Shown here: positions 57,237-64,000 of the stretch, piece after piece
How the letters are laid out: every line of letters starts with the position of its first letter
How positions within the stretch are numbered: position 1 is the stretch's first letter
The notes under the pieces: generated by a model
What the model saw: the letters and a program-made list of their open reading frames with translations, nothing else
What the model was told of the DNA's origin: nothing
Databases searched by the model: none
Translations under genes and position numbers: made by a program
Assembly: GCF_006715395.1 (NCBI RefSeq)
Contig: NZ_VFNC01000002.1
Span: forward strand, 2,418,001 to 2,482,000
Length of the DNA stretch: 64,000 nucleotides
Direction of reading: 5' to 3'
Origin: Streptomyces sp. SLBN-31
GTDB taxonomy: Bacteria; Actinomycetota; Actinomycetes; Streptomycetales; Streptomycetaceae

Positions 57237-57959
57237 TCAAGACGTGGCCTCCAAGGCCTCTTCCAGGGTGAACGCCTTCGCGTACAGGGCCTTCCCGACG
57301 ATGGAGCCCTCGACACCGAGGGGCACCAGTTCGGCGATGGCGCGCAGGTCGTCGAGCGACGACACGCCGCCGGACGCCACGACCGGGCGGTCGGTGGCGG
57401 CGCAGACGTTCCTCAGCAGCTCCAGGTTCGGGCCCTGCAGCGTGCCGTCCTTGGCGATGTCCGTCACCACGTACCGCGCGCAGCCCTCCTTGTTGAGGCG
57501 CTCCAGCGTCTCGTAGAGGTCGCCGCCGTCGCGGGTCCAGCCGCGGCCGCGCAGGGTCGTACCGCGGACGTCCAGGCCCACCGCGATCTTGTCGCCGTGC
57601 TCGGCGATGACCCTGGCGACCCACTCCGGGGTCTCCAGGGCGGCCGTGCCGAGGTTGACCCGGGTGCAGCCGGTGGCGAGGGCGGCGGCGAGGGTGTCGT
57701 CGTCGCGGATGCCGCCGGACAGCTCCACCTTGATGTCCATGGCCCCGGTCACCTCGGCGATCAGCGCCCGGTTGTCGCCCGTGCCGAACGCGGCGTCCAG
57801 GTCGACCAGGTGCAGCCACTCGGCGCCCGAGCTCTGCCAGGCGAGGGCGGCCTCCAGCGGGGAGCCGTACGAGGTCTCCGTGCCGGACTCGCCGTGCACC
57901 AGGCGGACGGCCTGGCCGTCGCGCACGTCGACGGCGGGGAGGAGTTCGAGCTTGCTCAC
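57237..57959 (-). CDS. priA: bifunctional HisA/TrpF isomerase PriA
   Basis: The 240-residue TIM barrel has the catalytic Asp in [15 protein letters not shown] and Asp in [11 protein letters not shown]. In Streptomyces and mycobacteria this enzyme isomerises both ProFAR (histidine) and PRA (tryptophan). No trpF is found in the trp genes of this window, which fits the dual role. GTG start overlaps the hisH stop (GTGA). Confidence 0.94.
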   Translation of the reverse strand: MSKLELLPAVDVRDGQAVRLVHGESGTETSYGSPLEAALAWQSSGAEWLHLVDLDAAFGTGDNRALIAEVTGAMDIKVELSGGIRDDDTLAAALATGCTRVNLGTAALETPEWVARVIAEHGDKIAVGLDVRGTTLRGRGWTRDGGDLYETLERLNKEGCARYVVTDIAKDGTLQGPNLELLRNVCAATDRPVVASGGVSSLDDLRAIAELVPLGVEGSIVGKALYAKAFTLEEALEATS

Positions 57960-58603
57960 AGTGTTCCGATCCAGTTGGTGAGGAGCTGGGCTCCGGCGTC
58001 GCCGGACTTCTCGGGGTGGAACTGGGTGGCCCACAGGGCGCCGTTCTCGACGGCGGCCACGAAAGGCTTGCCGTGCGTCGACCAGGTCACCTTGGGGGCG
58101 TGCATGGTCGGGTTGTGCGTCTGAAGCGCCCAGTCGTGGACGGCGTAGGAGTGCACGAAGTAGAAGCGGGCGTCCGCGTCCAGGCCGGCGAACAGCTCGG
58201 AGTCCGCCGGCGTCTCGACGGTGTTCCAGCCCATGTGCGGCACGATCTCGGCCTGCAGCGGCTCGACGGAGCCGGGCCACTCGTCGAGGCCCTCGGTCTC
58301 CACGCCGTGCTCGATGCCGCGCGCGAAGAGGATCTGCATGCCGACGCAGATGCCCATCACCGGGCGCCCGCCGGACAGCCGCCGGTCGATGATCCAGTCA
58401 CCGCGGGCCTCCTTGAGGCCCTTCATGCAGGCGGCGAAGGCGCCGACGCCGGGCACCAGCAGACCGTCGGCGTTCATGGCCCGGTCGAAGTCACGCGTGA
58501 TCTCGACGTCGGCTCCCGCGCGCGCGAGGGCGCGCTCGGCGGAGCGGACGTTACCGAAGCCGTAGTCGAAGACCACGACCTTCCTGGATGCGCTCAATTC
58601 CAC
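57956..58603 (-). CDS. hisH: imidazole glycerol phosphate synthase, glutamine amidotransferase subunit
   Basis: The ~215-residue class I amidotransferase has the nucleophilic Cys in [11 protein letters not shown] and the His-Glu pair in [11 protein letters not shown]. It delivers ammonia to HisF. The start is uncertain. GTG at 58603 gives VELSASRKV with a GAGG 8 bases away. A TTG at 58597 has GGAGG at 7 bases and would be two residues shorter. It overlaps the preceding small membrane-protein gene. Confidence 0.94.
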   Translation of the reverse strand: MELSASRKVVVFDYGFGNVRSAERALARAGADVEITRDFDRAMNADGLLVPGVGAFAACMKGLKEARGDWIIDRRLSGGRPVMGICVGMQILFARGIEHGVETEGLDEWPGSVEPLQAEIVPHMGWNTVETPADSELFAGLDADARFYFVHSYAVHDWALQTHNPTMHAPKVTWSTHGKPFVAAVENGALWATQFHPEKSGDAGAQLLTNWIGTL

Positions 58604-58758
58604 ACCTCCAGCCTCATGACCCCCGCGACCAGGCACATCGCGGCGCCGATCGACAGCAGCACGACGAGCTGCCTGGGCATGCCCTGCTTGACGAAGGAGA
58701 TGATGCCGCCGACCAGGAAGAGGCCGACGACGATCAGGAGGGTCGACAGGCCGTTCAC
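58594..58758 (-). CDS. 54-residue two-helix membrane protein in the his operon
   Basis: The tiny protein has two hydrophobic helices ([20 protein letters not shown] and [18 protein letters not shown]) linked by KQGMPRQ. Its GTG overlaps the hisB stop and its stop overlaps the hisH start, so it is translated with the histidine genes. AAGGG lies 7 bases upstream. I recognise no family and no known histidine function. Confidence 0.75.
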   Translation of the reverse strand: MNGLSTLLIVVGLFLVGGIISFVKQGMPRQLVVLLSIGAAMCLVAGVMRLEVWN

Positions 58759-59348
58759 AGCGCGCCCTTCGTGGAGGGGAGGATGCCGGCCGCGCGCGGG
58801 TCGCGCTCGGAGGCGTATCGCAGGGCCCGTGCGAGCGCCTTGAACTGGCACTCCACGATGTGGTGCGCGTTGCGACCGTACGGCACGTGCACGTGCAGCG
58901 CGATCTGGGCCTGGGCCACGAAGGACTCCAGGATGTGCCGGGTCATGGTGGTGTCGTACTCGCCGATCATCGGCGCCATGTTCTCGGGCTCGGTGTGCAC
59001 GAGGTAGGGGCGGCCGGAGAGGTCGACGGTGACCTGGGCGAGGGACTCGTCCAGCGGGACCGTGCAGTTGCCGAAGCGGTAGATGCCCACCTTGTCGCCG
59101 AGCGCCTGCTTGAAGGCGGCGCCGAGCGCGAGGGCGGTGTCCTCGATGGTGTGGTGGGAGTCGATGTGCAGGTCGCCCTCGGTCTTCACGGTGAGGTCGA
59201 ACAGACCGTGCCGGCCGAGCTGGTCGAGCATGTGGTCGTAGAAGCCGACGCCCGTCGACACGTCGACCTTGCCGGACCCGTCGAGGTCGATCTCGACGAG
59301 CACCGAGGTTTCCTTGGTGACTCGCTCCACGCGTCCAACGCGGCTCAT
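58755..59348 (-). CDS. hisB: imidazoleglycerol-phosphate dehydratase
   Basis: The 197-residue monofunctional enzyme has the metal-binding histidine motifs [15 protein letters not shown] and [18 protein letters not shown], and the second set in [19 protein letters not shown]. It dehydrates IGP. There is no HisN phosphatase domain, as is normal for actinobacteria. Coupled to hisC by an ATGA overlap. Confidence 0.96.
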   Translation of the reverse strand: MSRVGRVERVTKETSVLVEIDLDGSGKVDVSTGVGFYDHMLDQLGRHGLFDLTVKTEGDLHIDSHHTIEDTALALGAAFKQALGDKVGIYRFGNCTVPLDESLAQVTVDLSGRPYLVHTEPENMAPMIGEYDTTMTRHILESFVAQAQIALHVHVPYGRNAHHIVECQFKALARALRYASERDPRAAGILPSTKGAL

Positions 59349-60451
59349 GAACTCTGCTCCTTCTTCATTGCACGGACCGCGTCGAGGAACGCGTCGTTCT
59401 CCTGCGGGGTTCCCGCGGACACCCGCAGCCACCCCGGGATGCCGTTGTCGCGGACCAGCACACCCCGGTCGAGGATCCGCTGCCAGGCGGTGTGGGAGTC
59501 CTCGAACCGCCCGAACTGCACGAAGTTGGCGTCGGACTCCACGACGTCGTAGCCGGCCGCGCGCAGCTCGTCGACCAGCCGGTCCCGCTCCGCCTTCAGC
59601 TGCTCGACGTACTTCAGCAGCGTGTCGGTGTGCTCCAGGGCGGCCAGGGCGGTCGCCTGGGTGACCGCGGACAGGTGGTAGGGCAGCCGTACGAGCTGGA
59701 CGGCGTCCACGACCGCCGGGTGCGCGGCGAGGTAGCCGAGGCGCAGGCCCGCCGCGCCGAAGGCCTTCGACATCGTCCGGGACACGACCAGGTTCGGCCG
59801 GCCCTCGATGAGCGGCAGCAGAGAGCGGCCGTGGCTGAACTCGATGTACGCCTCGTCGACGATCACCATGGACGGCTTGGCCGCCTGCGCCGCCTCGTAC
59901 AGGGCGAGGACCGTCTCGGGCGGGACCGCGTTGCCGGTGGGGTTGTTGGGGGTGGTGACGAAGACGACGTCCGGCCGGTGCTCGGCGATGGCCTTCTCGG
60001 CCGCCGCGAGGTCGATGGTGAAGTCCTCGTTGCGCGGACCGGAGATCCAGCCCGTGCCGGTGCCGCGCGCGATGAGCGCGTGCATCGAGTACGACGGCTC
60101 GAAGCCGATCGCCGTGCGGCCCGGTCCGCCGAAGGTCTGCAGCAACTGCTGGATGACCTCGTTGGAGCCGTTCGCCGCCCACACGTTGGCGAGGCCGACG
60201 TCGTGGCCGGAGGTGTCCGTCAGGTACTTGGCGAGCTGTGTGCGCAGCTCGACGGCGTCCCGGTCCGGGTAGCGGTTGAGGTTCCGGGCGGCCTCCCGGA
60301 CGCGCTCGGCGATGCGCTCGACCAGCGGCTCGGGCAGCGGATAGGGGTTCTCGTTGGTGTTCAGCCGTACGGGGACGTCCAACTGGGGCGCGCCGTAGGG
60401 GGACTTGCCGCGCAGCTCGTCCCGTACGGGGAGATCGTCGATGCCGGTCAC
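59345..60451 (-). CDS. hisC: histidinol-phosphate aminotransferase
   Basis: The 368-residue fold type I aminotransferase has the PLP Lys in [27 protein letters not shown] and IVDEAYIEF. It transaminates imidazole acetol phosphate. The GTG at 60451 overlaps the hisD stop (GTGA). An ATG 21 bases further upstream is an alternative start. Confidence 0.95.
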   Translation of the reverse strand: MTGIDDLPVRDELRGKSPYGAPQLDVPVRLNTNENPYPLPEPLVERIAERVREAARNLNRYPDRDAVELRTQLAKYLTDTSGHDVGLANVWAANGSNEVIQQLLQTFGGPGRTAIGFEPSYSMHALIARGTGTGWISGPRNEDFTIDLAAAEKAIAEHRPDVVFVTTPNNPTGNAVPPETVLALYEAAQAAKPSMVIVDEAYIEFSHGRSLLPLIEGRPNLVVSRTMSKAFGAAGLRLGYLAAHPAVVDAVQLVRLPYHLSAVTQATALAALEHTDTLLKYVEQLKAERDRLVDELRAAGYDVVESDANFVQFGRFEDSHTAWQRILDRGVLVRDNGIPGWLRVSAGTPQENDAFLDAVRAMKKEQSS

Positions 60452-61773
60452 TTGCTCTGGGGAACCTTCCATCCGAACCGGGCCTTGATCGCCGCGCCGT
60501 GCGCCGGGAGGTCCTCCGCCTCCGCCAGCGTGACCGCGTGGTGCGCGACCTCGGCCAGCGCGTCCTCGGTGTAGTCGACGATGTGGATGCCGCGCAGGAA
60601 GGACTGCACGGACAGGCCGGAGGAGTGGCAGGCGCAACCGCCGGTCGGCAGCACGTGGTTGGAGCCGGCCGCGTAGTCGCCGAGCGAGACCGGGGCCCAG
60701 GGGCCGATGAAGATCGCGCCCGCGTTCTTCACCCGGTCGGCCACCGCGGTGGCGTCGGCCGTCTGGATCTCCAGGTGCTCGGCGCCGTAGGCGTCGACCA
60801 CCCGCAGGCCCTCGTCGATCCCGTCGACGAGCACGATCGCGGACTGCCGGCCGGCGAGCGCCGGGCGGATGCGGTCCTCGATGTGCTTGGTGGCGGCGAC
60901 CTGGGGCTCGAGCTCCTTCTCGACGGCGTCCGCGAGCGCGAGGGAGTCGGTGACGAGGACGGCGGCGGCGAGCGGGTCGTGCTCGGCCTGGCTGATCAGG
61001 TCGGAGGCGACGTGCACCGGGTCGGCCGTGTCGTCGGCGAGGATCGCGATCTCGGTCGGGCCGGCCTCGGCGTCGATGCCGATCCGGCCGGTGAAGTAGC
61101 GCTTGGCGGCGGCGACCCAGATGTTGCCGGGGCCGGTGACCATGTTGGCGGGCGGGCAGGACTCGGTGCCGTGCGCGAACATCGCGACCGCGGTGGCGCC
61201 GCCGGCCGCGTACACCTCGTCGACGCCGAGCAGCGCGCAGGCGGCGAGGATCGTCGGGTGCGGCAGGCCACCGAACTCGGCCTGCGCCGGGGAGGCGAGG
61301 GCGATCGACTCGACGCCGGCCTCCTGGGCCGGGACGGCGTTCATGATCACGGAGGACGGGTAGACCGACCGGCCGCCCGGCGCGTACAGGCCGACGCGCT
61401 CGACCGGCACCCACTTCTCGGTCACGGAGCCGCCGGGCACGACCTGGATCGTGTGGGACGTGCGGCGCTGCTCGCGGTGGACTAGGCGGGCACGCCGGAT
61501 GGACTCCTCCAGGGCCGCGCGCACTGCCGGGTCGAGTTCGTCGAGGGCCTTCGCCAGGGCCTCGGCGGGCACCCGCACCTGCTCGAGCCGGACGCCGTCG
61601 AACTTCTCGGCGAAGTCGATCAGCGCCGCGTCGCCCCGATGATGCACGGCCTCGCAGATCGGACGCACCTTCTCCAGGGCGGCCGAGACGTCGAAGTCGG
61701 CTCGGGGCAGCAGGTCGCGCAGGGCGGGGCCTTCGGGAAGGGCGTCGCCGCGCAGATCGATTCGGGAGATCAC
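60448..61773 (-). CDS. hisD: histidinol dehydrogenase
   Basis: The 441-residue zinc enzyme carries out the last two oxidations of histidine synthesis. Family blocks are [49 protein letters not shown] and [11 protein letters not shown], plus the zinc-site segment ending [18 protein letters not shown] start. It leads the his cluster, and 156 bases separate it from a divergent gene. Confidence 0.96.
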   Translation of the reverse strand: MISRIDLRGDALPEGPALRDLLPRADFDVSAALEKVRPICEAVHHRGDAALIDFAEKFDGVRLEQVRVPAEALAKALDELDPAVRAALEESIRRARLVHREQRRTSHTIQVVPGGSVTEKWVPVERVGLYAPGGRSVYPSSVIMNAVPAQEAGVESIALASPAQAEFGGLPHPTILAACALLGVDEVYAAGGATAVAMFAHGTESCPPANMVTGPGNIWVAAAKRYFTGRIGIDAEAGPTEIAILADDTADPVHVASDLISQAEHDPLAAAVLVTDSLALADAVEKELEPQVAATKHIEDRIRPALAGRQSAIVLVDGIDEGLRVVDAYGAEHLEIQTADATAVADRVKNAGAIFIGPWAPVSLGDYAAGSNHVLPTGGCACHSSGLSVQSFLRGIHIVDYTEDALAEVAHHAVTLAEAEDLPAHGAAIKARFGWKVPQSK

Positions 61774-61814
61774 GGGGTCAATTCTCTCAGACCCGGGTCA
61801 GCCGTCGTCCGCGC

Positions 61815-61831
61815 GTATCAATGGCTGATAC
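61815..61831. promoter_or_regulatory. inverted repeat in the hisD divergent promoter region
   Basis: GTATCA-n5-TGATAC is a perfect 6-bp inverted repeat, AT-richer than its surroundings, 42 bases upstream of hisD and about 100 bases upstream of the divergent gene. It could be an operator. No regulator is identified. Confidence 0.3.
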
Positions 61832-61929
61832 AGAACCACCGCATCGTCCCGCACGGCACAGTACGTCCAGTGATTCGGGTGTGACGCAACGGGCATGAAC
61901 AGTTGTGCGAACACAGGACAGGAGGAGCT

Positions 61930-63510
61930 GTGACCGAGGGGGCCGGCATCCACGCCGGAGACCTGCCCGACGACCTGACCGCGGCCGAGGCCGGCATGTG
62001 GCAGGCCTTCCGCAATGGCAGCCCGTACGACCTGAGCAGCGGCGACGCGGCCGTCGACGATCCGCACGGCGGCCACCGCTGGGGACCGGAGCGGACCGTG
62101 CGGGCACGCATCGTGGCGTGGCTGCTGCTGGACGGCCCGCCGGCGCTCGCGGGCCGCGTCTCCGCACTGAAACTGCGCGGCGTGCAGGTCAGCGGCACCC
62201 TGGAGCTCTCCGGCGGGATAGTGGTGCCGTACGTGGAGATGCGCGGCTGCCGCTTCGAGCGGGAGCTGCTGCTGCCGGAGGCCCGTTTCACCACCGTGCG
62301 GCTGGTGGACTGCGCGGTGCCGCGCCTGGAGGCGGCCCGGGTGCACACCGAGGGCGATCTGCACCTGCCGCGCTGCCGGTTCCCGGGTGGCGTACGGCTC
62401 ACCGACGCCCACATCGGCACCGACCTGATGCTCAACCAGGCGATCGTCCACCCCGACCGCGCCGGCCGCTCGATCGCCGCGGACGGCATGACGGTCGGCC
62501 AGGACCTGCAGGCCGAGCTGCTGGAGGCGGAGGGCGAGGTGAGCCTGCGCAGCGCCAAGGTGGGCGTCAGCCTGAGCCTGCGCGGCGCCCGGCTGAGCAG
62601 CTCGTACACCCGGCACGCGCTGAACGCGCCCCAGCTGACGGTCGGGCGCACCCTGTACCTGACCCCGGCGGGCGTCGGCTCGTCGACGCCCGCCGGGGCG
62701 ACTCCCGCACGCGGGACCCGGATCCAGCGGTTCGAGTGCCGGGGCGGGGTGCGGCTGGACGACGGGCGCTTCGGGGACGCCGTGGACCTGGAGCGGGCGC
62801 GGTTCGCCTTCACCGACGACCAGGAGCTGTCGCTGCGCCGGGTGCAGACGCCGGAGCTGCGCTTCCTCGGCGAGCGACCGCAGCGCGGCAAGGTCGCCCT
62901 GTCGGGGGCGCGGGTGGTCAACCTCGTCGACCGGGCGAGCGCCTGGCCGGCCCCGGGCAACCTGCACATGGGCGGTTTCCAGTACGAGAACCTCGTACCG
63001 CTGGGGCCCTTCCCGCTGGCGGAGCGGCTGGACTGGGTGGCCGCGGCGACCGCCGAGTACAACCCGGAGCCGTACGAGCGCCTGGCCGCCGTGCTGCGGG
63101 CCGGCGGCGAGGACGAGGACGCGCGCGAGGTGCTGCTGGCCAAACAGCGCCGGCGCCGCGAGAGCCTGCCGCTCGCCGCGAAGCTGTGGGGGTACGCGCA
63201 GGACTGGACGGTGGCCTACGGGTACCGGCCGGGGCGGGCCGCGGTGTGGATGGCGGTGCTGTGGGCGGCGGGCTCGCTGGCCTTCGCGCACGCGAGCCAT
63301 CCGCCGCTGCAGCCCGGGGCTGCGCATCCGCCGTGGAACCCGGCCCTGTTCGCCTTGGACCTGCTACTGCCGGTCATCGACCTGGGTCAGGTCGGCGTCT
63401 GGCAGCTCAGCGGCGGCTGGCAGTGGCTGGCCGCGGTGATGGTCCTCCTGGGCTGGGTGCTGGCGACGACGGTGGCCGCCGGGGCGACGCGCATGCTGCG
63501 CCGCAACTGA
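61930..63510 (+). CDS. beta-helix-like protein with C-terminal membrane anchor
   Basis: The 526-residue protein has a repetitive middle region rich in regular strand-turn units (LKLRGVQVSGTLELSGG, MRGCRFERELLLPEARFTTV, VHTEGDLHLPRCRFPGG), like a pentapeptide-type or bactofilin-like beta-helix. A linker helix and two membrane segments follow (AVWMAVLWAAGSLAFAHA and WLAAVMVLLGWVLATTVA). Similar actinobacterial proteins are often labelled membrane-associated oxidoreductase, but I see no cofactor motif. AGGAGG lies 4 to 5 bases before the GTG at 61930, which sets the start. Confidence 0.8.
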   Translation: MTEGAGIHAGDLPDDLTAAEAGMWQAFRNGSPYDLSSGDAAVDDPHGGHRWGPERTVRARIVAWLLLDGPPALAGRVSALKLRGVQVSGTLELSGGIVVPYVEMRGCRFERELLLPEARFTTVRLVDCAVPRLEAARVHTEGDLHLPRCRFPGGVRLTDAHIGTDLMLNQAIVHPDRAGRSIAADGMTVGQDLQAELLEAEGEVSLRSAKVGVSLSLRGARLSSSYTRHALNAPQLTVGRTLYLTPAGVGSSTPAGATPARGTRIQRFECRGGVRLDDGRFGDAVDLERARFAFTDDQELSLRRVQTPELRFLGERPQRGKVALSGARVVNLVDRASAWPAPGNLHMGGFQYENLVPLGPFPLAERLDWVAAATAEYNPEPYERLAAVLRAGGEDEDAREVLLAKQRRRRESLPLAAKLWGYAQDWTVAYGYRPGRAAVWMAVLWAAGSLAFAHASHPPLQPGAAHPPWNPALFALDLLLPVIDLGQVGVWQLSGGWQWLAAVMVLLGWVLATTVAAGATRMLRRN

Positions 63511-63639
63511 TCATCACAGGTCCTGCACACGTCGGTCATTTGTTCAACATTCGACCTTTACCGGCTCTTGACCGCCGGGCGTACAACTTTCCGTGAGTTG
63601 TCCCCTCCGGCTGGCGCACGCCTGACCTGCGGCCTTTCA

Positions 63640-64000
63640 ATGGTCGACACCATGGCACTGCTGCACCCGTTCAGCCGCGCGGCCCGGACCGCCCACTCCG
63701 CGACGCGCCCCCGCTCCGCGCCGCCCGCGGACGCGTCCGGGCTGCCCGCCGACGACGAGGTGCTCCTCGACGCGCCCGACGACCGCCTCGGACCGACGCT
63801 CGTCGCGGCGGCGGACGGCGAGTACGCGCCCGTGGCCGGGCTGCTCGCGGGCACACGCGCGCGTGCCGAGTGGGAGTACCGCGACCGGTACGCCAGACGG
63901 CTGTCGGCCTTCGCCCGGGCCCGGGTCGAGTGGCTGGAGCGGTGGTACGCCGACGCGCCGCAGGACCCGGACGTGCTGCTGCTGCGGGCCCAGCTCGCGG
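63640..64000 (+). CDS. unidentified protein, N-terminal part (runs off the window)
   Basis: The frame from the ATG at 63640 stays open for 120 codons to the window end. It reads MVDTMALLHPFSRAARTAHS, then an acidic Pro/Ala segment. A helical part with TPR-like spacing follows (EWEYRDRYARRLSAFARARV, ERWYADAPQDPDVLLLRAQL). An in-frame ATG at 63652 is an alternative start. I do not recognise the family. There is no signal peptide. Confidence 0.65.
   Translation, partial: MVDTMALLHPFSRAARTAHSATRPRSAPPADASGLPADDEVLLDAPDDRLGPTLVAAADGEYAPVAGLLAGTRARAEWEYRDRYARRLSAFARARVEWLERWYADAPQDPDVLLLRAQLA

Overview
The window is a piece of an actinobacterial chromosome, almost certainly Streptomyces. The DNA is very GC-rich with strong third-position G/C, GTG and TTG starts are common, and several genes are Streptomyces hallmarks: trpM, a PriA-type HisA with no trpF beside it, an HGxxPAAW protein, and a glutamate synthase next to core amino-acid genes. 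Gene order broadly resembles the S. coelicolor core region carrying pyk, glt, lgt, trp and his; that comparison is from memory.

Layout. 1-1808: tail of a branched-chain amino-acid ABC transporter operon (permease end, livG, livF). 1884-5040: an ANTAR response regulator, an unusual tRNA with a CAA anticodon, pyruvate kinase and a SIMPL-domain protein. 5191-13651: a Tat-exported 5'-nucleotidase, a two-gene decarboxylase/N-hydroxylase pair resembling desA-desB without desC-desD, aminopeptidase N, a receiver-only response regulator and chorismate mutase. A heavily frameshifted GH35 beta-galactosidase remnant (about 13766-14565) and a cytosolic-looking HExxH metallopeptidase follow.

15677-25468: a compact catabolic island matching the mycobacterial KstR2 regulon (steroid C/D-ring, HIP pathway). 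It holds two SDRs, echA20, ipdA, ipdB, ipdC, fadA6, kstR2, ipdF and two acyl-CoA dehydrogenases, in four transcription units facing out from two divergent promoters. Each promoter carries a KstR2-like palindrome. No fadD3 is present.

25443-36449: a stand-alone qcrB-like cytochrome b, a VWA protein, a rhomboid protease with an N-terminal zinc-binding segment, gene debris, gltBD with GlnR-like boxes upstream, and a VIT/CCC1 transporter with iron-box-like upstream repeats.

36720-44447: a tightly coupled seven-gene operon of four ADP-ribosylglycohydrolase-family proteins (one apparently without its C-terminal metal ligands), a ribokinase, a family III CoA-transferase and a CitE-like lyase. This is the best candidate for an undescribed pathway here.

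44562-61773 (mostly minus strand): lgt, a membrane-anchored DsbA-like protein, trpA, trpB, trpM and trpC, small membrane proteins associated with trp, trpE, hisI, and the cluster hisD-hisC-hisB-ORF-hisH-priA-ridA-hisF. A secreted S53 protease and a TIGR03085 gene are inserted on the plus strand, and a truncated MFS remnant abuts hisF. 61930-64000: a beta-helix-like membrane protein and the start of an unidentified gene. No CRISPR array, insertion sequence, integrase or rRNA was seen.
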